A stretch of 64,000 nucleotides of DNA from Nocardioides sp. Root240 (GTDB lineage Bacteria > Actinomycetota > Actinomycetes > Propionibacteriales > Nocardioidaceae), in assembly GCF_001428825.1 (NCBI RefSeq), contig NZ_LMIT01000001.1, positions 470,258 through 534,257 of the forward strand. The letters run 5' to 3'. Position 1 is the first letter of the stretch, and each line of letters starts with the position of its first letter. Positions 41,679 to 49,967 of this stretch are shown here, in pieces. The translations under genes were made by a program, and so were the position numbers. The notes below the pieces were generated by a model that saw only the letters and a list, made by a program, of their open reading frames with translations, did no database searches and was not told the origin of the DNA.

Positions 41679-42691
41679 AACGACGCGGAACCCTGCTCGC
41701 CCTGCTCGACCGACGAACCGGCGCTGCGCTCGACGACCTCGGCGACGGCGGCCAGGAAGACCGGCCGCCAGCGCTGCACGTCGAAGACCACCGAGGCGTG
41801 CCCACCGGGCGCCTCGTGCACGGTCGCGCCCGGGATGGCGGCGGCCATCGCGCGCTGGCGGGCGGTCGCGATGGCGTGGTCGCGGGCGGTCACGACGACC
41901 GCGGTCGGCACGTCGATCTCGCCCAGCCACGGGCGGGCGTCGAAGCCGCCGAGGGTGCCGAGCACCTCCGGCATCGCCCAGGCACTGGTCGAGCGGAACT
42001 CCGCCCAGGCCCACGTCGACATCTCCGCGCCGGCGACGGCGACGTCGGCCAGCGACGAGCGCACCTGCTGGACCCGCGCGCGGTAGCGGTGGCGGAAGCG
42101 GGCGTTGGCCGCGCCGAGGACCGGGTAGAACATCGCGTCGCCGAGGTTCTCCTTCCAGCACGCGGCGGTGGAGGCCAGCACGAGGCCGGCGGTCCGCTCG
42201 CCGTGCCGGCGCCAGAAGGTCTGGGCGAGCGCGCCGCCCATGGAGTAGCCGACCGCGACGACCCGGTCGATGCCGAGCGCGTCGAGCACCAGCGCGGCGT
42301 CGTCGACGCAGTCCTCCAGCGAGAACCGCTCGGAGACGATGCCGCGACCGTGCCAGCGCTGGTCGAGCATCACGATCCGGTGGTCGGCGCGGAGCTCGCC
42401 GAGGGTGCTGAACCAGGTCAGGTAGGACGTGGTGGCGAGCCCGTGGAAGAGCAGCAGGACCGGGGCGTCCGGGTGGCCCACGGGGGCGCCGGTGTCGACG
42501 ACGAACACCTCGCCGCGGCCCGGCAGGTCGACGTACCGGCCCTCGGGGAGGTCGGGCAGCGCCGGGAAGCGCTGGGTACGACGGATGCCGGCGCGGACGC
42601 CGTGCACGGCCACCTTGCCGCCGGCCCGGGCAGCGACGAACGAGCCCTTCAGCGCGTGGCGGCCGACGGACTTCATGACGTGGGTCGTCAC
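41669..42691 (-). CDS. Alpha/beta hydrolase with repeat-derived C-terminal end
   Basis: A 340-residue hydrolase. Fold marks are VLLLFHGLATTSYLTWFSTL, the nucleophile GYSMGGALAQTF (Ser about residue 149), an acid in VTARDHAIA and histidine in PGGHASVVFD. The N terminus is basic and slightly amphipathic (GRHALKGSFVAARAGGKVAVHG) with no clear signal peptide. The last residues, about 310-340 (SVEQGEQGSASLVE), are low in conservation and the stop TAG lies in the terminus of a palindromic repeat. It follows the wax ester synthase gene after 67 bases, so it may finish the lipid operon. GTG 42691 or ATG 42676 may be the start. Confidence 0.8.
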   Translation of the reverse strand: MTTHVMKSVGRHALKGSFVAARAGGKVAVHGVRAGIRRTQRFPALPDLPEGRYVDLPGRGEVFVVDTGAPVGHPDAPVLLLFHGLATTSYLTWFSTLGELRADHRIVMLDQRWHGRGIVSERFSLEDCVDDAALVLDALGIDRVVAVGYSMGGALAQTFWRRHGERTAGLVLASTAACWKENLGDAMFYPVLGAANARFRHRYRARVQQVRSSLADVAVAGAEMSTWAWAEFRSTSAWAMPEVLGTLGGFDARPWLGEIDVPTAVVVTARDHAIATARQRAMAAAIPGATVHEAPGGHASVVFDVQRWRPVFLAAVAEVVERSAGSSVEQGEQGSASLVE

Positions 42692-42758
42692 CGGGGTCCC
42701 CGACCGATGGTGCGACGGAGGAGCGCAGCGGGGGAGGCGCGGAATCGGGTGGGGTGGA

Positions 42759-44216
42759 TCATGCGAAGTTCCTTCGTTCGGAGGCGTCGGCCGGCGGCTC
42801 GAGGTCGAGCTCGGCCAGCGCTGCCGGGAAGTACGACGCGAGCACGTGGACGTCCGGGAGGAGGTCCGGGCAGGCGAGGAGCGAGAAGTTCATCCGGTCG
42901 ACGTAGGACCAGACGGTGACGTTGAGACCGATCCCGTCGACGAGCGGGCCCACGCTGAACAGGTCGGCGAGCCGCGCTCCCCCGACGGCCGCGGGCTCGC
43001 GGGGGCCGGGGACGTTGGAGACGATCGCGGAGAAGGCGGCCGGGTGCCACGAGGCAGCACGCAGCCGGGAGTAGGCGCGCACCGCGGCGGCGAACGGCCG
43101 CGGTGGGGTGAACTGCGACCAGTCGACCAGGATCGACGCGCCGAGCTGGGCGTGGATCTCCTTCGCGTGGGTGGTCGTCTCGGAGATCCTGCGCAGTCGC
43201 GCGACCGGGTCGTCGACGTCGGTGGCAAGGGTGGTGAACAGGTTCGAGACCTGGTTGCCGCCCAGGCGCGGGACCGTTCCCCGCTCGTCGGTGCTCACCG
43301 GGACGCCGGCGAGCAGCGAGGACGCCGGGTGCTCGTCGTGGGCGGCCAGCCAGGTGCGCAGCGCGCCCGAGGCGGTGGCGAGGACGACGTCGTTGAGGGT
43401 GACGCCGTCGTGCTGGGCACGGATCCGCTTGAGCTCGCCGAGCGGCAGGCTGACGGTGGCGAAGGAGCGCAGCGGCGTGAGCGCGCCGTTGAAGGACACC
43501 CGCGGCGCGTGCAGGACCGGCACCGGCGCGTTCGCGCCGGCCCGGCGGGCGCGGATCACGCCCCGCACCCCGAGGACGGTACGACGCAGCAGGTCCGGCA
43601 GGTCGAGGAACTGGTGGGCGGCGTCGGCCCAGGCGTGCCGCAGCAGGTTCCACCGGCTCGGCAGCCGGTCGGTGGTGGCGTACTCCTCGTGCACCGCCTC
43701 CGGCGGGTTCGCCGACCGGACGTCGGTCACGTTGGCGAGCAGGGCGTTGGCCGCGGCACCGTCGGCGAGCGCGTGGTGCATCTTGCCGACGACGGCGACC
43801 TTGCCGCCCTCGAGGCCCTCGCAGTAGTGCAGCTCCCACAGCGGGCGGTCGCGGTGGAGCGGCGTGCTGGCGATCATGCCGATGAGCTGCTCGAGGTCGC
43901 GCATGCTGCCGGTGCCGTCGGGGCCGCCGATCCGGTGGCGACGGATGTGGTGCGCGACGTCGATCCGGCGCTGGGTCACCCAGACCGGGTGGTTGAGGCC
44001 GAGGGGCACCTCGACCACGCGGCGCCGCAGCGGGGGCAGCCGCTTGAGCCGGGCCAGGATGCCGCCCACGAAGGCGTCGTACGACAGGGCGTCATCGGCC
44101 TCGAGGATCGCGATCTTGAGCGTGTGCATGTGGACCGACGGGGTCTCCATGTAGAGGAAGCCGGCGTCGAAGCCCGTCATCCGCTCGATGGCGGGCCGCA
44201 CCTTCGGCCCGTTCAC
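42759..44216 (-). CDS. Wax ester synthase/diacylglycerol acyltransferase (WS/DGAT)
   Basis: A 485-residue acyltransferase of the WS/DGAT class. The catalytic motif HHxxxDG is MHHALADG (His147, His148, Asp152, Gly153). The opening MTGFDAGFLYMETPSVHMH and the later NDVVLATASGALR and NVPGPREP are family hallmarks. It moves acyl groups from acyl-CoA to diacylglycerol or a fatty alcohol, giving storage triacylglycerol or wax ester. The ATG overlaps the acyl-CoA synthetase stop (ATGA), so the substrate supply gene and this enzyme are coupled. Confidence 0.94.
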   Translation of the reverse strand: MNGPKVRPAIERMTGFDAGFLYMETPSVHMHTLKIAILEADDALSYDAFVGGILARLKRLPPLRRRVVEVPLGLNHPVWVTQRRIDVAHHIRRHRIGGPDGTGSMRDLEQLIGMIASTPLHRDRPLWELHYCEGLEGGKVAVVGKMHHALADGAAANALLANVTDVRSANPPEAVHEEYATTDRLPSRWNLLRHAWADAAHQFLDLPDLLRRTVLGVRGVIRARRAGANAPVPVLHAPRVSFNGALTPLRSFATVSLPLGELKRIRAQHDGVTLNDVVLATASGALRTWLAAHDEHPASSLLAGVPVSTDERGTVPRLGGNQVSNLFTTLATDVDDPVARLRRISETTTHAKEIHAQLGASILVDWSQFTPPRPFAAAVRAYSRLRAASWHPAAFSAIVSNVPGPREPAAVGGARLADLFSVGPLVDGIGLNVTVWSYVDRMNFSLLACPDLLPDVHVLASYFPAALAELDLEPPADASERRNFA

Positions 44217-45835
44217 GACGCGATCCCCGGCAGGTCGCGCACCATGATCTTGCCGGACGCGTTGCGGGGCAGCGCGTCGAGCACGACCACGTCGCGCGGG
44301 ACCTTGTAGCCGGCGAGCTGGTCGCGCACGTGCGCCTTCAGCTCGTCGGTGGAGACCTCGCCGTGGAGCGCGACGTACGCCGCCAGCCGCTGGCCGAACG
44401 CCTCGTCGTCCACACCCACGACCACCACCTCGCGCACCGCGGGGTGGCCGCCGAGGACCTTCTCGACCTCGATCGGGTACACGTTCTCGCCCCCCGACAC
44501 GATCATGTCGTCGTCACGGCCGACGACGTAGAGCCGGCCCGCGCTGTCGAGGCGGCCGACGTCGCCACTGACCATGTAGCCGTCGAGGTGGTCCTTCTCG
44601 GCGCCGGCGGTGTAGCCGTCGAAGGGCGAGGCGCCGCGGACCAGGATCCGGCCGACGACGTCCGCACCGACGTCGCGGCCGGAGTCGTCGACGACCCGCA
44701 GCAGGGTGCCACGGACCGGCCTGCCGGCGGTGTCCGGCGCGTGCCGGAGGTCGGCGGGCTGGGCGACGCTGATCTGGCCGGCCTCGGTGGCGTTGTAGCT
44801 GTTGTGCACCACGTCGCCGAAGCGGTCCATGAAGGCGACGACGGACTGCGGCTTCATCCGCGATCCGCTGGCGCTCACGAACCGCAGGCTCCGCAGCGAG
44901 TAGCGGTCCAGCACCGGCTCGGGCAGGTCCATGATCCGCTCGAGCATGACCGGGACGACGCTCAGCCCGGTGGCGCCGTGCTCGTCGACGAGGGCGAGCG
45001 TGGCCTCGGGGTCGAACTTGCGGCGGGTGACGACGGTGGTGGTCATCGTCGCCGCGATCACCAGCTGGCCGAAGCCCCACGCGTGGAACATCGGCGCGAC
45101 CACCACGGCGGTCTCCTCGCCGCGCCACGGGATCTTCTCCAGCATGCCGGCGAGCTCGTCGGCGCCACCGCCGCTGCGGCGCGCACCCTTCGGGGTGCCG
45201 GTGGTGCCCGACGTCAGCAGCACCACCCGGCCGGCGGTCGCCGGCCGCGGCGGGACCTGGCCGGCGTGCGCGGCGATCAGGCCCTCGATGCTCAGGACCC
45301 CCGTGGGCACGGGCGCGTCGGTCCAGCCGAGGACCTCGACCAGGCCGTCGATCCGGTCGCGGGCATCGGCGACGACTCCGGCGAACTCCTCGTCGTACAG
45401 GAGGACGCGGGCGCCCTCGCGCTCCATCACGTCGGCCAGCTGCGGTCCGGAGAAGCCGGTGTTGAGCAGCAGCGCGCTGCCGCCGAGGCGGGAGTTGGCG
45501 AGCAGGGCGTCGACGAAGCCGCGGTGGTTGCGGCACAGGATGGCCACGGTCTCGACGGGACCGTCGGTGACGGCGAGGAGACCTGAGGCGAGCGCCGCCG
45601 AGCGGTCCTGGAGCTGCTGCCAGGTCAGCGAGCCGCGCTCGTCGACGAGGGCGGTGCCGTGCGGGCGTCGTACGGCGGCGAAGGCGAAGCTCGTCGTCGC
45701 GTTGGTGCCCTGCTGGCGCAGGATCCGGACCAGCCGGAAGTACTTCGCCGGGCTCATCAGGGCCAGCATCCGGGTGCTGACCAGGACCTTGAGGACCCAC
45801 AGCTGGGTGCGCAGTCTCTGCAGCACGGCGTTCAT
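44213..45835 (-). CDS. Acyl-CoA synthetase (AMP-dependent)
   Basis: A 540-residue ANL-family ligase. The AMP-binding P-loop is LLTSGTTGTPKGA (207-219); YNATEAG, the SGDVGRLD hinge and the C-terminal Lys529 in RNASGKIMVRDL follow. It activates a fatty acid with ATP and CoA. The N-terminal segment (about residues 10-30) is hydrophobic and may attach it to the membrane. It overlaps the acyltransferase gene upstream and the WS/DGAT gene downstream, both with ATGA, so its acyl-CoA likely feeds them. Confidence 0.92.
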   Translation of the reverse strand: MNAVLQRLRTQLWVLKVLVSTRMLALMSPAKYFRLVRILRQQGTNATTSFAFAAVRRPHGTALVDERGSLTWQQLQDRSAALASGLLAVTDGPVETVAILCRNHRGFVDALLANSRLGGSALLLNTGFSGPQLADVMEREGARVLLYDEEFAGVVADARDRIDGLVEVLGWTDAPVPTGVLSIEGLIAAHAGQVPPRPATAGRVVLLTSGTTGTPKGARRSGGGADELAGMLEKIPWRGEETAVVVAPMFHAWGFGQLVIAATMTTTVVTRRKFDPEATLALVDEHGATGLSVVPVMLERIMDLPEPVLDRYSLRSLRFVSASGSRMKPQSVVAFMDRFGDVVHNSYNATEAGQISVAQPADLRHAPDTAGRPVRGTLLRVVDDSGRDVGADVVGRILVRGASPFDGYTAGAEKDHLDGYMVSGDVGRLDSAGRLYVVGRDDDMIVSGGENVYPIEVEKVLGGHPAVREVVVVGVDDEAFGQRLAAYVALHGEVSTDELKAHVRDQLAGYKVPRDVVVLDALPRNASGKIMVRDLPGIAS

Positions 45836-46614
45836 CCCAGCACCGGGAAGCGTCGCTTGCGCGACATCTCGGCCAGCGCGTCCTGCATCCGGCCCCGGAC
45901 GACCTCGTCGACCTCGGCGAGGTCGGGGTCGGGGCCGAACTCGGCCTCGATGTCGATCGGGTCGAGGACCCGGGTCGTGATCTTGGCCGGCAGCGGGAAG
46001 TTCAACGGCGCCGGGACGAGACCGAACGGGAAGCCGACGCCGATCGGGAACAGGTCGGTCCGCATCAGCTTGCGCAGCGGAGAGTGCCGCCCGATCCACT
46101 CGCCGCGCGTCAGGAAGAACTGCGACTCCTGGCCGCCGATCGAGACCACCGGGACGACGGGCACGCCGGCTCGCAGCGCCGTGCGGAGGTAACCCGTGCG
46201 ACCGTTGAAGTCGACCACGTTGGCCTTGAGCGTGGGCCGGAAGGTGTCGTAGTCGCCTCCGGGGAAGACGATGGTGACACCGCCGGACGTCAGGATCTCG
46301 TGCGCCGCCTCCCGGGTGGCGTTCACGAAGCCGAACCGGCGCATCACGGGACCGGCCGCGCCGGTGAACAGCATGTCGTGGGCCAGGCAGTAGAGCGGCC
46401 GCTCGGCACCGAAGGCGTCCGCGAAGGCCACGGCGATGATCGGCACGTCCATCGGCATCAGCCCGCCGGAGTGGTTGCCCACGATGAGCGCTCCCCCGTC
46501 CGGCACCTTCTCCATGCCGGACACGCTCGAGCGGAAGTAGGCCTTCATGGCCAGCTTGAGCAGCGGCAGCACGGCGGCGACGGAGGCCGGGTCGCGGCGC
46601 TCGAGCGCACTCAC
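45832..46614 (-). CDS. Lysophospholipid acyltransferase family protein
   Basis: A 260-residue acyltransferase of the LPLAT fold. The catalytic histidine lies in LIVGNHSGGLMPMDV; the usual HX4D spacing is not met, the Asp being at +8, which resembles the MGAT-like branch. VFPGGDYDTFRP, TGYLRTAL and VVSIGGQESQFFLTRG follow. It would acylate a glycerol backbone or similar acceptor using acyl-CoA. It starts with GTG in a GTGA overlap with the hydrolase gene and ends in an ATGA overlap with the synthetase. Confidence 0.82.
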   Translation of the reverse strand: MSALERRDPASVAAVLPLLKLAMKAYFRSSVSGMEKVPDGGALIVGNHSGGLMPMDVPIIAVAFADAFGAERPLYCLAHDMLFTGAAGPVMRRFGFVNATREAAHEILTSGGVTIVFPGGDYDTFRPTLKANVVDFNGRTGYLRTALRAGVPVVPVVSIGGQESQFFLTRGEWIGRHSPLRKLMRTDLFPIGVGFPFGLVPAPLNFPLPAKITTRVLDPIDIEAEFGPDPDLAEVDEVVRGRMQDALAEMSRKRRFPVLG

Positions 46615-47438
46615 GCCGCGCCGCCGGGAAGGACGTGGCGCCAGGCGAAGGGCTCCCACGCGGCCGGGTCCTGGCGGAGCCGGTCGACCACGACGGAGAG
46701 CACCAGCGGGTTGGCCACCATGCCGACGTGGCTGCTGACGACCTCGACGTTCTCGGCGGGCGCCCGGCCCGGACCAGCGGTCTGCTCGTCGACCGTGCAG
46801 CCACGCCACGGGACGATGCCGTCCGTCCTCGACCAGACCGCCGTGAGCGGCACCGGCACCGGTCCGCGCAGCTGGTCGACGATCTCGCGCGCGTTGTCGA
46901 CGATGCCGTGCCGGACCTTGGACCTCTCGAACAGGCCGGTGGCGCGGGTGCGCTCGCCCTCGGCGCGCCACGGCGAGCCGAGGCAGACGACCTGGCGGAC
47001 CCGGTCGGGGTGCTCGTGGGCGAGCCAGCGGGCGAGCAGGCCCCCGAAGCTCCAGCCGACGACGCTGACCGGCTCGTCGTACCGGTCGGCGACCTCGGCG
47101 AACCGGCGCGGGAGGCCGGTGACGATCTTCTCGGTCAGCCCGTGGTTGCTGCCGAGCCCCCAGCCGTGGACCTCGAAGCCGCGTTGCGCCAGGTGCCCAC
47201 GGAGCCGGCCGGTCAACTTGTCGTGGGCCGAGAACCCGGGCAGGACCAGGACGGGCCGGCCGCCGCCGAGGTCGCGCTCGGGCAGCGCCGCGTGCGCGAG
47301 GTCGAGCAGCCGCGAGGCGCCGTACTCCACCGTCCACCGGGGCAGCTCGAGCAGCATCAGCCCGCGCCCGGGCGCCCCACCGCCCGCGGCAGCAGCCGTG
47401 CTGTGCTCGCCTTCGAAGTCGTACACCGTCGCCCCCAT
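46611..47438 (-). CDS. Alpha/beta hydrolase, first gene of the lipid operon
   Basis: A 275-residue hydrolase. RPVLVLPGFSAHDKLTGRLRGHL begins the fold; GWSFGG holds nucleophile Ser130; AVWSRTDGIVPW and SSHVGMVAN near the C terminus give Asp and His. It may cleave an ester to supply fatty acid to the operon. ATG 47438 is chosen; the palindrome at 47440-47453 sits directly upstream, over the likely -10 element. The GTGA overlap with the acyltransferase gene makes this the head of a four-gene coupled operon. Confidence 0.84.
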   Translation of the reverse strand: MGATVYDFEGEHSTAAAAGGGAPGRGLMLLELPRWTVEYGASRLLDLAHAALPERDLGGGRPVLVLPGFSAHDKLTGRLRGHLAQRGFEVHGWGLGSNHGLTEKIVTGLPRRFAEVADRYDEPVSVVGWSFGGLLARWLAHEHPDRVRQVVCLGSPWRAEGERTRATGLFERSKVRHGIVDNAREIVDQLRGPVPVPLTAVWSRTDGIVPWRGCTVDEQTAGPGRAPAENVEVVSSHVGMVANPLVLSVVVDRLRQDPAAWEPFAWRHVLPGGAA

Positions 47439-47439
47439 G

Positions 47440-47453
47440 TAGAACATGTTCTA
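47440..47453. promoter_or_regulatory. KstR-type operator
   Basis: TAGAACATGTTCTA is a perfect 14-bp palindrome and fits the KstR consensus TNNAACNNGTTNNA at every fixed position. KstR is a TetR-family regulator of sterol and lipid catabolic genes in actinobacteria. The site is two bases before the start of the lipid operon. No kstR gene is in the window. Confidence 0.65.
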
Positions 47454-47531
47454 GTTTCGGGACGAGTATCCCCGTGACCTGCGACAACGGCAAGCATCGG
47501 GACGCAGATCACAGGCGGCGCGGGCCGTGGG

Positions 47532-48890
47532 TCAGGACCCCTTCAGCGGCGTCAGCGGGTTGCCCGGCGGAATCGAGGCGCAGTTGTCACCCGCCGGCTT
47601 GCCCTGGAAGCGCGCGGTCAGCCAGCTGATCGCGTCGGGGAGCCAGAAGGGCACCGACGTGAAGTGGCTGAGGCCGTACTCCTTGTGCACGACCTTGGTG
47701 CCGGCCGCGCAGTACTTGCGGGCCAGGCTGCGCACGTCCCCGGCGACCATCACGCCGTCGCCCCTGCCGACGCTCGCGCTGGCCCTGGTGCCCTCGATCT
47801 CGCCGCCGGTCCCCTGCCCGATGAACATCGGGACGGACGGGCTCGGGCGGGTCCCGAGGTTGAGCTTGTTCACGGTCCTCACGAAGACCGGGATGCTCGC
47901 CGGGTCGCCGTACTCCGGCTTCGTGATCTTCTTCCACGTCAGCCCCGGGTAGGCGCCGAGCACCTGGGTGATCGAGGCCTTCTGGAGCTTGTCGTAGACC
48001 TGTCGTCCGTAGGCGTTGAGGTACGGCGTCAGGTCGATGTCGTAGGCGCGGGCCACGCCGACGATCGCCATCGGCATCACGCCGGCCCAGATCATGGAGC
48101 CGTCGATGTATCCGAGGTTGGCCGACGGGCGGACCAGGACGCCGCCCTCGGCCGCACCGACGATCCGCTTGTTGACGTCGGGCGCGTAGCTCGGCGCGAG
48201 CACCGACGCCCAGTTGGTGGCGATCGCGCCGCCGGAGTAGCCGACCAGGCCGACCTTCGCGGTCGGCAGGATGCCGGTGCCCGTCGCCCTGAGGGTCGCG
48301 CGGATCGAGTCGAGCGTGACGTAGCCGTACTCGGGGCCCGCCGCGAAGTCCGCCGTCGGGCCCTGGGTGTCGGACATGACGATCGCGTAGCCCTGGAGCA
48401 GGAAGGTCGACATCAGCACGGTCTCGACGTGCGCCGGCATCGCCCCGAGGGACGCGGCACCGGTCACCGCCCGTGACGGGCCGTGCTCGGGGTCGAGCGA
48501 GTCGTAGAACGACTGGTAGGAGATGACCCGGTTCGTCGCGCCGAACAGCGGCTTGATGATCGAGGTGACCCCGGCGACCGCCTCCCCGCGCGCGTTGGTC
48601 GTGCGGAACAGGACCTGCACGACCGTCAGCGGCAGCGGCACGCCCGTCACCCGGTACGGCGCCGTGCGGGTCCGCAGCACCGCACCCGGCGCGTAGTCGG
48701 CGAGCGGCTTGGCGCCGGTGTAGGTGAAGAACGGGTCCGGCGTGGCTGCTGCCGCGACCACCCGCGCCGGCGTCGGCGTCGCCTCCGCGCCGGGCGCACC
48801 CGGGACGAGGGTCGCGGCGAGCGCCACGACCGCTGCCATCACCGGAGCGGCGAGCCGCCTGCGTCGTACCGTCCGTGCCGTCGGCCCCAT
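47532..48890 (-). CDS. Secreted lipase (triacylglycerol lipase, LIP family)
   Basis: A 452-residue secreted lipase. A signal peptide with RRRRL and a long hydrophobic core (about residues 12-38) is cut near ATP/ARA. The nucleophile is Ser219 in GLVGYSGGAIATNWA, with acid and histidine near the C terminus (GLSHFTSVPFW). The PQ-like segment DTQGPTADFAAGPEYGYVTLDSIRA is typical of the secreted lipase family (PF03583). It would release fatty acids outside the cell, which the nearby operon could then store. Its end faces the KstR-type promoter, with 93 bases between. Confidence 0.88.
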   Translation of the reverse strand: MGPTARTVRRRRLAAPVMAAVVALAATLVPGAPGAEATPTPARVVAAAATPDPFFTYTGAKPLADYAPGAVLRTRTAPYRVTGVPLPLTVVQVLFRTTNARGEAVAGVTSIIKPLFGATNRVISYQSFYDSLDPEHGPSRAVTGAASLGAMPAHVETVLMSTFLLQGYAIVMSDTQGPTADFAAGPEYGYVTLDSIRATLRATGTGILPTAKVGLVGYSGGAIATNWASVLAPSYAPDVNKRIVGAAEGGVLVRPSANLGYIDGSMIWAGVMPMAIVGVARAYDIDLTPYLNAYGRQVYDKLQKASITQVLGAYPGLTWKKITKPEYGDPASIPVFVRTVNKLNLGTRPSPSVPMFIGQGTGGEIEGTRASASVGRGDGVMVAGDVRSLARKYCAAGTKVVHKEYGLSHFTSVPFWLPDAISWLTARFQGKPAGDNCASIPPGNPLTPLKGS

Positions 48891-48956
48891 GCCGCACCAC
48901 CCTCCCGTGGAAGTGCCGTGACCACCGTCACGGCCGGCTCATGATCGCACGGTGCG

Positions 48957-49952
48957 TCAGGCGCAGGGCCACGATGTGGACGCGGTGACGCGACGAGCGC
49001 CGCTCCTCAGGACCATCCGGACACTCACCTTGCCCGCCGATCTCCGCGCGATCCGGTCCAGCACGAGCGACGAATGCTGGAGCTCCCTGCCTCGCAGCAC
49101 CGCCCGGCGCTGACCGTCGACGACGAAGGTGGCACTGCGCAGCCGGGTCCGGGCAGCAGAGGAGAAGAACGCCGCGACCCGGTTGCGCGCGCAGTCCCGG
49201 TGGCCCACCGTGATCAGGTCGGTGCCCGTCCCGGTCAAGGTACGACGCGTGCCGACCGGGATGAACGAGATGCTTCCCGATCCGATGAGCGACCCCTCGA
49301 GCTGACTTCCGTCTCCCGCGGGCAGCTCGAGCCGCACGGTGAGTTGGAGCCCCGAACGATACGTGTCCGGCGGCACCAGGCGGGTCACCCGCCCGCCCAC
49401 ATCGGCGCGGGCAACGCGGCGGTTGGCAGCGTCGTACACGGCCAGCCCCACGTAGCCGCCATTCGTCGCGCGGTACCCCGTCACCTTGTCGGCGCTTCGA
49501 CCGACGAGCCACGAGCGGCGGCGCGTGGTCACGTGCACCATGACCGCGCCGCCGACCTCGTAGATGATGCTGCACGGCTCGGCGGGGCCCGGGGCGAGGT
49601 GGGCGTTCGACGCGACCCTCAGGTCGATCCGCGCCGTTCCCCGCAGGTCCCGGCTGTAGCGGTAGGTGCTGGTGCTGTGCCCGCCGACCGGGACGCCGGC
49701 CACCTCACCCGAGGCGTCCATCACCGAGGCCTGCCACCCGCCGTTGGCCACGACGGCGTGGGGGTCGGCGTCGGCTTCCTGGGTGGAGCCGCAGGAGCCG
49801 CCCTTGGGCCAGAAGTCCCAGACCTCGATGCCGGCACCCCCGCTGATCCCAGCGAACCGGAGGGCGTCGGGATCGGCGTCGGCCCGCAGGCTCAGGCCGC
49901 TCACGACCAGCACGAGAGCGGCCACGCCGGCCGTCCGGCGCATCCTCGTCAT
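48957..49952 (-). CDS. Secreted hypothetical protein, paralogue A
   Basis: A 331-residue protein with a Sec signal (MRRTAGVAALVLVVSGLSLRADA). It is similar along its length to the next gene upstream: both share GTRRTLTGTG/GTRRTHTGNG, HRDCARNR/HRNCAQNR, DGQRRAVLRGR/DGQRRVVLRGR and an identical ending, STSWPCA. Cysteines pair in that region. I recognise no family; the conserved C-terminal block recalls a beta-sandwich. Only 15 bases separate it from the paralogue, so the pair is co-transcribed. Confidence 0.7.
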   Translation of the reverse strand: MTRMRRTAGVAALVLVVSGLSLRADADPDALRFAGISGGAGIEVWDFWPKGGSCGSTQEADADPHAVVANGGWQASVMDASGEVAGVPVGGHSTSTYRYSRDLRGTARIDLRVASNAHLAPGPAEPCSIIYEVGGAVMVHVTTRRRSWLVGRSADKVTGYRATNGGYVGLAVYDAANRRVARADVGGRVTRLVPPDTYRSGLQLTVRLELPAGDGSQLEGSLIGSGSISFIPVGTRRTLTGTGTDLITVGHRDCARNRVAAFFSSAARTRLRSATFVVDGQRRAVLRGRELQHSSLVLDRIARRSAGKVSVRMVLRSGARRVTASTSWPCA

Positions 49953-49967
49953 CCGCGCTCTTCCCGG

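Noticed and set aside
46611..46804. A fused acyltransferase/acyl-CoA synthetase reading frame starting at 46804
   Set aside because: The long open frame upstream of 45835 is in a different frame from the acyltransferase gene. ATG 45835 with an ATGA overlap is the proper synthetase start.
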